Below, piece after piece: positions 7,001 through 9,954 of a stretch of DNA of 9,954 nucleotides. Numbering within the stretch: the stretch's first letter is position 1; each line of letters starts with the position of its first letter. The DNA lies in contig MHRQ01000006.1 in the NCBI GenBank assembly GCA_001821015.1, positions 11,326 to 21,279 of the forward strand, read 5' to 3'. The notes under the pieces were generated by a model, which worked only from the letters and a program-made list of their open reading frames with translations, was not told where the DNA came from and searched no databases. This DNA comes from Candidatus Taylorbacteria bacterium RIFCSPHIGHO2_02_FULL_46_13. Lineage in GTDB: Bacteria; Patescibacteriota; Minisyncoccia; Phycocordibacterales; DSPV01. Both the position numbers and the translations under genes were made by a program.

Positions 7001-7591
7001 GTAGCAGGAAGCAACGTCTCTCTACTTCGCTTCACGGTTAAGGCAGGATCGTCCGGTCCTATCGGCATTGCCAAGTTCAACACGACTCTGACAACGCTGT
7101 CTGCGAATGCTACAGGCCTGAACCTCTTCGCGTATGAAGATTCTTCATACTCACAGGGCATTTCAGGTGTGAGCACGGGAGGACAAGTGATGGTAGCTAA
7201 CCAGGCCACCACGACCTCGGGCAACACCATAGCGTTCTACCCACAGACATCAGCTAGTGCCTCAACGACGATTCAGGTTCCCGCCGGTCAGACGCGATAC
7301 TTTGAAGTTCGCGCGACCACGGTTACAGGAACTGGTACGAGCTACTCAGTGAGCATGGCGCTCAACGGAGATGCAGCGTACCCAGCGCAGTCTGGAGGTT
7401 TGACTTCCAATGCGTCCACTACGGTAACGATGGTTGATGGTAGCGCCGCGAATGGTGCTAACACAGAGCGTGACTTCATCTGGTCACCTAACTCAACTAC
7501 GACCGCAACAATCCACGATGTGGATTGGACGAACGGCTTCAGCCTTCTAGGTTTGCCGGCGTCAGGTATTAGTCACACGAGAACTCAATAA
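4022..7591 (+). CDS. Giant secreted S-layer-like surface protein with peptidoglycan-binding domain
   Basis: 1189 residues from ATG 4022 (1221 from GTG 3926). ATG 4022 is chosen because a textbook signal peptide begins there: basic n-region KLKTRR, hydrophobic core at residues 10-25, and a likely cleavage after ASA at 27-29. Residues 32-63 are a helical motif (SQINAIIALLQSF). Residues about 76-158 are a peptidoglycan-binding type 1 domain, with GSSGADVMALQVFLN, TYFGGLTKAAVMKFQ and GYVGPITRAAI. A proline/glycine linker leads into about 1000 residues rich in Ser, Thr, Ala, Gly and Val with alternating hydrophobic residues: I count about six loosely similar beta-sandwich segments of 140-170 residues. 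Only four cysteines occur (76, 158, 720, 768). There is no C-terminal membrane anchor, LPXTG or SLH domain; the end reads DVDWTNGFSLLGLPASG. It is inferred to form or decorate the cell surface, anchored through the N-terminal domain. Richer in G+C than its neighbours. Confidence 0.9.
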   Translation: MNSKLKTRRFIAGFIGIALALSVALPASAAALTQSQINAIIALLQSFGADQATINNVNASLNGQATPGTNPNAGACPALTRDLQQGSSGADVMALQVFLNSSVTTQVASAGAGSPGSESTYFGGLTKAAVMKFQAANNVSPIAGYVGPITRAAIAAVCGSVVVNPPGPGPVVPAGSTLGVAAGNQPAPQLAPPSAARVPFTNVTLTAGSADVVVNSITITRVGPAKDTNFLGIILLDENGLQIGVAKTLNSNHQATIGEPFTIKAGTSRTLTVAGNMAASGVLATTAGEVPVLQINSINTATPVVGSLPINGTAQTINGTLTLGTAVLYIGSFDPNVASSQNIGTTGFRFAGIRVNAGSSEDIRIRSIRWNQSGSASANDLANIVTVVDGVQYPTVLSADGKYYTTIFGSGVVLAKGFSKEMYVQGDFVGSGSAARTVQFDIYKNTDVYVSGETYGYGVTPTPGSAASSATTASQFITSDGLTTGTASTPWFSGSTITVSAGSVTTVTNAVSVAAQNIAVNVPNQVLGGFTTDIKGEAVSVQQMIFNFNYGSADATTRLLTSVSLVDDNGAVVAGPVDAADVAGTYQTVTFTDTVTFPIAKKTYTLKGKVDVDATNGDTITASTTPSSQWTNITGQVTGNAISLTGVGLLTMNPMTIRTAALAITASTNPAAQSVIAGTTGHLFTNIQLDASQSGEDVRFSTLPMTLTASGAVYTTVSGCQLWDGPTPLNTGSNVINPTAANAGAETFTFDTSLVVPKGAVKSVGLKCNISSAATGDFDWDVAAGNVTTLNTNDSVTGVTSSQAVTVTGSANGAIMSIGSASLAVSTDSSSPGYAIASAGASGVTLGVLEFRPTNDAINLQRIGLILSNTASSSSADLVQVTLWNGATQVGTATFTGTNDHATSTLTTVVNLPKDTDTLITIKGDLSAIGTSQPVTISGHLVAVNVDVNTNTYGTGVGSGTTVNATGSSAVAGVRVMKSYPTVALGTQVSSSAVAGSNVSLLRFTVKAGSSGPIGIAKFNTTLTTLSANATGLNLFAYEDSSYSQGISGVSTGGQVMVANQATTTSGNTIAFYPQTSASASTTIQVPAGQTRYFEVRATTVTGTGTSYSVSMALNGDAAYPAQSGGLTSNASTTVTMVDGSAANGANTERDFIWSPNSTTTATIHDVDWTNGFSLLGLPASGISHTRTQ

Positions 7592-7603
7592 GCCATCTTG
7601 TGT

Positions 7604-7627
7604 CCCGCCCCTGCACGCAGGGGCGGG
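7604..7627 (+). repeat. GC-rich hairpin after the surface-protein stop
   Basis: Perfect 10-bp stem (7604-7613 with 7618-7627) and a CACG loop, 12 bases after the stop codon. It has no T-run and directly precedes the true terminator, so it may protect the 3' end of the transcript. Confidence 0.7.
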
Positions 7628-7634
7628 AGGCTTC

Positions 7635-7670
7635 AAAACCGCCCTCCAAAAGGAGGGCGGTTTTGTTTTT
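7635..7670 (+). terminator. Strong intrinsic terminator of the surface-protein gene
   Basis: A 13-bp stem (7635-7647 with 7652-7664), an AAAA loop, and a T-rich tail to 7670. A-run and T-run flank the GC stem, so it could also work from the other strand, but both neighbours read rightward. Confidence 0.93.
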
Positions 7671-7690
7671 CTGGTGTTGTGTCGTAGAAT
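7663..7690 (+). promoter_or_regulatory. Promoter of the TPR gene, overlapping the terminator tail
   Basis: TTGTTT (7663-7668), a 16-base spacer and TAGAAT (7685-7690). The -35 candidate sits inside the T-tract of the preceding terminator. The -10 ends 9 bases before ATG 7700, and no Shine-Dalgarno sequence is present, so the mRNA is predicted to be leaderless or nearly so. Confidence 0.55.
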
Positions 7691-7699
7691 GTATTTATC

Positions 7700-8404
7700 A
7701 TGGAGCACAACGCAAAAAAACCCATGTTCTTCGTCGGGGTAGTCGTTATTGTCATTGTGGCGGGGCTTGTTTTCTGGTACATCTTCCAGCAGGAGAAAGC
7801 CGCGCCGCAGATGTTTTCTCAATCTCCTACGACTAACGCGACAACGACGCAGACGATTGGCGGAGTAACTTTTGAAATTCCTCCTGGTAGCACCGCCAAG
7901 ATAGAGCAAGTGCCGATAGTAGATACTTCCAGCATTGGACCAGCCCCGTCACTGAACCGTACGGTAGTGTTCCCAGACGATTTTCCTCAAGAAGCGCAAA
8001 ATATTTGGAAGAACAAGTTTGCTGATATAAAAACACAACTTGCACAAAATCCCCATTCTTATGATGCGTGGTTGCAAGTCGGATTGGAGTGGAACATGAT
8101 AGAAGATTATGAAGGCGCACGGCTCGCGTGGGAATATGCCACGAAGCTCGTGCCGTCCAATGCGGTCGCGTTTGGGAATCTTGGTTTTCTCTATGGATAT
8201 TATCTGCACGACAACATAAAGGCAGAGCACAATTTTAAGACAGCGCTCTACAACGCCCCGCAAGAGCTTTATATTTACCACCAAGCGTTTGAATTCTATC
8301 GTGATGTTCTCAAAGACAAAGCCAAAGCCCGAGCACTTGCTGGTGAGGGGAAGCGTGTTACCAGCAACGTAGATTTTTTTGGTAAACTCATTGCGACGCT
8401 CTAG
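7700..8404 (+). CDS. Membrane-anchored TPR protein
   Basis: 234 residues. One hydrophobic segment at about 9-29 after a short basic tail (NAKKP) predicts an N-in, C-out anchor or an uncleaved signal. A low-complexity Thr/Pro/Gln stretch (about 40-90) is followed by three tetratricopeptide-like repeats in exact 34-residue register: 121-154, 155-188 and 189 to about 220, each with the small-residue and aromatic pattern of TPR helices (LEWNMIEDYEGARLAWEYA, LGFLYGYYLHDNIKAEHNF). TPR arrays bind other proteins; the partner is unknown. Being outside the membrane and next to the surface-protein gene it may help envelope assembly, but it has its own promoter and a strong terminator precedes it, so the link is only positional. 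Start ATG 7700 is the only one that keeps the whole membrane segment and fits the promoter. Confidence 0.9.
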   Translation: MEHNAKKPMFFVGVVVIVIVAGLVFWYIFQQEKAAPQMFSQSPTTNATTTQTIGGVTFEIPPGSTAKIEQVPIVDTSSIGPAPSLNRTVVFPDDFPQEAQNIWKNKFADIKTQLAQNPHSYDAWLQVGLEWNMIEDYEGARLAWEYATKLVPSNAVAFGNLGFLYGYYLHDNIKAEHNFKTALYNAPQELYIYHQAFEFYRDVLKDKAKARALAGEGKRVTSNVDFFGKLIATL

Positions 8405-8426
8405 TCTTTGAATATGTAGCTCTCGT

Positions 8427-8456
8427 TTGACTTTTTAGCTTGGTTTATTCTAGAAT
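8427..8456 (+). promoter_or_regulatory. Promoter of hicBA
   Basis: TTGACT (8427-8432), an 18-base spacer and TAGAAT (8451-8456): the best full promoter match in the window. Only 7 bases separate the -10 from ATG 8464, so transcription should begin at or one base from the start codon. It also argues against the in-frame TTG at 8440, which lies inside the promoter. Confidence 0.72.
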
Positions 8457-8463
8457 ACAGTGT

Positions 8464-8700
8464 ATGAAACACATCATTCAATTCTCAATTACGAAAGAAG
8501 ACAATATCTATACGGCAAGCGGAGTTGATGTGCCGATTGTGACTGAAGGAAAGACATTTGAGGAATTGCAAGACAATATCTGCGATGCGGTGAAATTGTA
8601 TTTTGAGGACGAAGATCCTGCAGAACTTGGTTTTGCCTCTTCGCCTGCTGTTTTGACGAATTTTGAGCTTACGTCTGTTGCGTATGGGCGGAAAGCTTAG
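8464..8700 (+). CDS. hicB: HicB-family antitoxin (short form)
   Basis: 78 residues. Residues 4-47 match the HicB partial RNase H-like fold: strand IIQFSITKEDN, strand YTASGVDVP, then TEGKTFEELQDNICDAVKLYFED, the family's most recognisable stretch (gap, T-x-E-E, helix ending in LYFE). The protein ends soon after, so it lacks the C-terminal ribbon-helix-helix or HTH domain that longer HicB proteins use for self-repression. It should neutralise the HicA toxin encoded next, whose start codon lies inside it (17-base overlap with ATG 8684). The start is fixed by the promoter 7 bases upstream. Alternatives are other short members of the same superfamily; the adjacent toxin makes the call firm. Confidence 0.87.
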   Translation: MKHIIQFSITKEDNIYTASGVDVPIVTEGKTFEELQDNICDAVKLYFEDEDPAELGFASSPAVLTNFELTSVAYGRKA

Positions 8701-8926
8701 AGTTCTATCCGGCAAGGAACTCGTGGATTTTTTCGCATCTTACGGCTTTACTGTGCATCGGCAAAACGCGAGTCATATTAAATTGAGAAGGATGTTGAAT
8801 GGAATTAAGGAGATACTTATTATTCCCAATCACAAGCCAATCGCTAAAGGAACGCTCAAGGCAATTTTTCACCAAGCCGCTCGATATATTCCGGAATCTG
8901 AATTGCGAAAGAGATTTTATCGTTGA
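8684..8926 (+). CDS. hicA: HicA-family mRNA interferase toxin
   Basis: 80 residues from ATG 8684. HicA toxins are small double-stranded-RNA-binding-fold ribonucleases that cleave mRNA. The family signature is clear: LSGKELVDFFASYGF at 8-22, RQNASHIKLRR at 26-36 with the catalytic histidine H31, and IIPNHKPIAKGTLKAIFHQA at 46-65. The usual Gly before Ser-His is Ala here (A29). The start overlaps the end of hicB in another frame, with no Shine-Dalgarno sequence, so translation is probably coupled; an in-frame TTG at 8663 would add 7 residues. The toxin follows the antitoxin, the reverse of the classic hicA-hicB order. The key residue is present and the frame is intact, so the toxin is probably active. 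Confidence 0.87.
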   Translation: MGGKLRVLSGKELVDFFASYGFTVHRQNASHIKLRRMLNGIKEILIIPNHKPIAKGTLKAIFHQAARYIPESELRKRFYR

Positions 8927-8976
8927 GGGTTGATAGTCGTGAGAAATACTGTTACTGCTGAACATTAATTTCTTCT

Positions 8977-9156
8977 ATGAACGCAAAATGGAGACATTTT
9001 CTTAAGCTGTTTGATGGAACATTTTTCAAGATGTCTCTTCAATTTTTGGCGATAGTTTTTGTCGTGTTCGTTATCTTATTCGCCCTCGGATACTTAGAGG
9101 CGGGGGGGAGAGGCGGGCCTGTACCGACCGCAAGCCCTGATGGATTTTCAAAGTGA
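8977..9156 (+). CDS. Small single-helix membrane protein (hypothetical)
   Basis: 59 residues. An amphipathic, basic N-terminus (NAKWRHFLKLFDGTFFKM, 2-19) is followed by a hydrophobic helix at about 20-40 (LQFLAIVFVVFVILFALGY) and a Gly/Pro-rich tail. The abrupt change from basic aromatic residues to a clean transmembrane helix suggests a real gene, and a 60-codon frame of this composition is unlikely by chance. No Shine-Dalgarno sequence precedes it; a weak -10-like ATTAAT lies at 8964-8969, 7 bases before the ATG. It starts 50 bases after hicA with no terminator between, so it could also be read on the hicBA transcript. I do not recognise the family. Confidence 0.5.
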   Translation: MNAKWRHFLKLFDGTFFKMSLQFLAIVFVVFVILFALGYLEAGGRGGPVPTASPDGFSK

Positions 9157-9239
9157 AAGATACCGTGTGAGCACAACCCAAATTTCCTGCAAGGTTACCG
9201 GTCCAGTGATTATCAGATAGCGATACCTATGCATATGCA

Positions 9240-9270
9240 AAAACCCCTCCGCCTAAGGCGGAGGGGTTTT
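9240..9270. terminator. Bidirectional terminator between converging genes
   Basis: A perfect 14-bp stem (9240-9253 with 9257-9270) with a TAA loop; A-run on the left and TTTT on the right. It lies between the plus-strand genes ending at 9156 and the minus-strand gene ending at 9302, and can serve both. Confidence 0.93.
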
Positions 9271-9301
9271 CAATCTCGCGGATTACGATACCGTTTTAGT
9301 A

Positions 9302-9954
9302 CTACGTCCCAAAGAGTTCGTTGAGCTTCGCTCTTGTCTTCGGACCGACTACACCAAAACCGGAGTCGCCTTCCTGTGCGATTCCATACTTGAGTTGGAA
9401 CTTTTGGACCGCCGCTTTTGTTGCTGCACCGAAATACATGGTTTCGTGTCCCGGAGAACCGACACCGCTTGATGCAATACGGGTGTCAGCATTTGCGTTG
9501 AGTGCTTTCTGGAGGCTTTTCACATCCTCACCAGTTTTCCCTTGCGATAGGCCCCTCGTGAAGGCGGAGACCAATGTGCCCATTGGTACGGAAGAAGGAA
9601 CATTCCCCGAAAGAGATGCCCGCACTTTGTCAATGACACTCTGCTCTGCGCTAAATGATTGCAAAAGAGAAATAATTGCGTCAATTTGCGATTGCGAGAG
9701 ACCCGATGTATTTGGCGTTTGGGCTACTGCTGGGGGCGTGGTCACATCAGCAGGCACTGTAGGAGGGATGTATGTGTATGAACCACCTCCACCACCTCCA
9801 CCTCCACCACCGACGCTACCGGGAGATCCACCTCCACCTCCGCCCGTGCTTACGCTACAGGTCGTGCTGGTGTTTGGAGTCACGGTGACCGTGATTGAGG
9901 TATCATCTGCGGAAGATATTTGGATAGACGAGAGGCTTGCCGTGCAGGTCCGTG
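9302..9954 (-). CDS. Surface protein with Gly-rich linker and C-terminal peptidoglycan-binding domain, 5' end cut by window edge
   Basis: 216 residues visible, stop TAG at 9304-9302; the frame stays open to the window edge, so the true start is outside and the in-frame GTG at 9883 is internal. Visible residues 1-35 look like the end of a beta-rich Ig-like domain with cysteines at about 3 and 32. A linker with runs of six and ten glycines follows (37-58), then a Pro/Thr stretch. Residues 84-117 are a helical motif (SQSQIDAIISLLQSF) and 131-216 a peptidoglycan-binding type 1 domain with GKTGEDVKSLQKALN, MYFGAATKAAVQKFQ and GVVGPKTRAKLNELF. Both parts closely match the N-terminal module of the giant surface protein but sit at the C-terminus here. 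Probably exported and attached to the cell wall. Confidence 0.9.
   Translation of the reverse strand, partial: RTCTASLSSIQISSADDTSITVTVTPNTSTTCSVSTGGGGGGSPGSVGGGGGGGGGGSYTYIPPTVPADVTTPPAVAQTPNTSGLSQSQIDAIISLLQSFSAEQSVIDKVRASLSGNVPSSVPMGTLVSAFTRGLSQGKTGEDVKSLQKALNANADTRIASSGVGSPGHETMYFGAATKAAVQKFQLKYGIAQEGDSGFGVVGPKTRAKLNELFGT
9782..9844 (-). repeat. Poly-glycine coding microsatellite
   Basis: Mixed GGA/GGT/GGC codons for ten glycines (9782-9811) and six glycines (9827-9844), separated by VSGPS in reverse order. The short-period repeat may change length in whole codons by slippage. It encodes a flexible linker between the upstream domain and the wall-binding module. Confidence 0.8.

Noticed and set aside
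4777..7230. Minus-strand and out-of-frame plus-strand frames inside the surface-protein gene
   Set aside because: A G+C-richer, Ser/Thr/Ala/Gly-rich gene gives long shadow frames; none has a signal, domain or start signal, and the main frame is continuous over them.
8440..8463. TTG 8440 as start of hicB
   Set aside because: It lies before the -10 box TAGAAT (8451-8456) of the hicB promoter, so it would not be on the transcript; the HicB fold begins right after ATG 8464.
1..9954. CRISPR arrays, tRNA or rRNA genes, complete insertion sequences
   Set aside because: No regularly spaced direct repeats, no tRNA-like cloverleaf or rRNA stretch recognised by eye, and no transposase or integrase coding region.

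Overview
The window looks like a chromosomal segment from a member of the Candidate Phyla Radiation (Patescibacteria), probably a Parcubacteria-type lineage. The grounds are a very large secreted beta-rich surface protein that begins with a short helical motif plus a peptidoglycan-binding domain, a second protein carrying the same module, a small winged-helix protein of a type I recall only from these genomes, and a compact layout with very short leaders. TGA acts as a stop (hicA, ftsK region, small ORF at 8977), so the TGA-as-glycine codes of some CPR lineages do not apply. The assignment is inferred from protein style, not from a marker gene.

Layout. Positions 1-1985 (minus) hold the first 661 codons of an FtsK/SpoIIIE-type DNA translocase, cut by the window edge before its DNA-reading gamma domain. 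Positions 1986-2454 are non-coding: the ftsK promoter, a run of hairpins (2142-2300), and a promoter overlapping a palindrome for the next gene. Positions 2455-3324 (plus) encode a 289-residue protein with a C-terminal winged helix, followed by an intrinsic terminator (3515-3537). Positions 3538-4021 are a long, structured upstream region for the giant surface protein gene (4022-7591 plus, or 3926-7591 from a GTG), which ends in a strong terminator. Next come a membrane-anchored TPR protein (7700-8404), a hicB-hicA toxin-antitoxin pair (8464-8926), a small one-helix membrane protein (8977-9156), a bidirectional terminator (9240-9270), and on the minus strand the C-terminal part of a second peptidoglycan-binding surface protein (9302-9954, open at the window edge).

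How it fits together. Three elements are cell-envelope or cell-division functions: the translocase at the septum, the surface-layer-like protein, and the second exported protein sharing its anchoring module. The TPR protein is predicted to face the outside and may serve the envelope too. The hicBA pair is an accessory cassette. A recurrent feature is regulatory: several genes have a good -10 box only 7-11 bases before the start codon and no Shine-Dalgarno sequence, which predicts leaderless or nearly leaderless mRNAs. The giant surface gene is the exception or the puzzle: it has both a long-leader arrangement with a Shine-Dalgarno sequence and a possible leaderless start.
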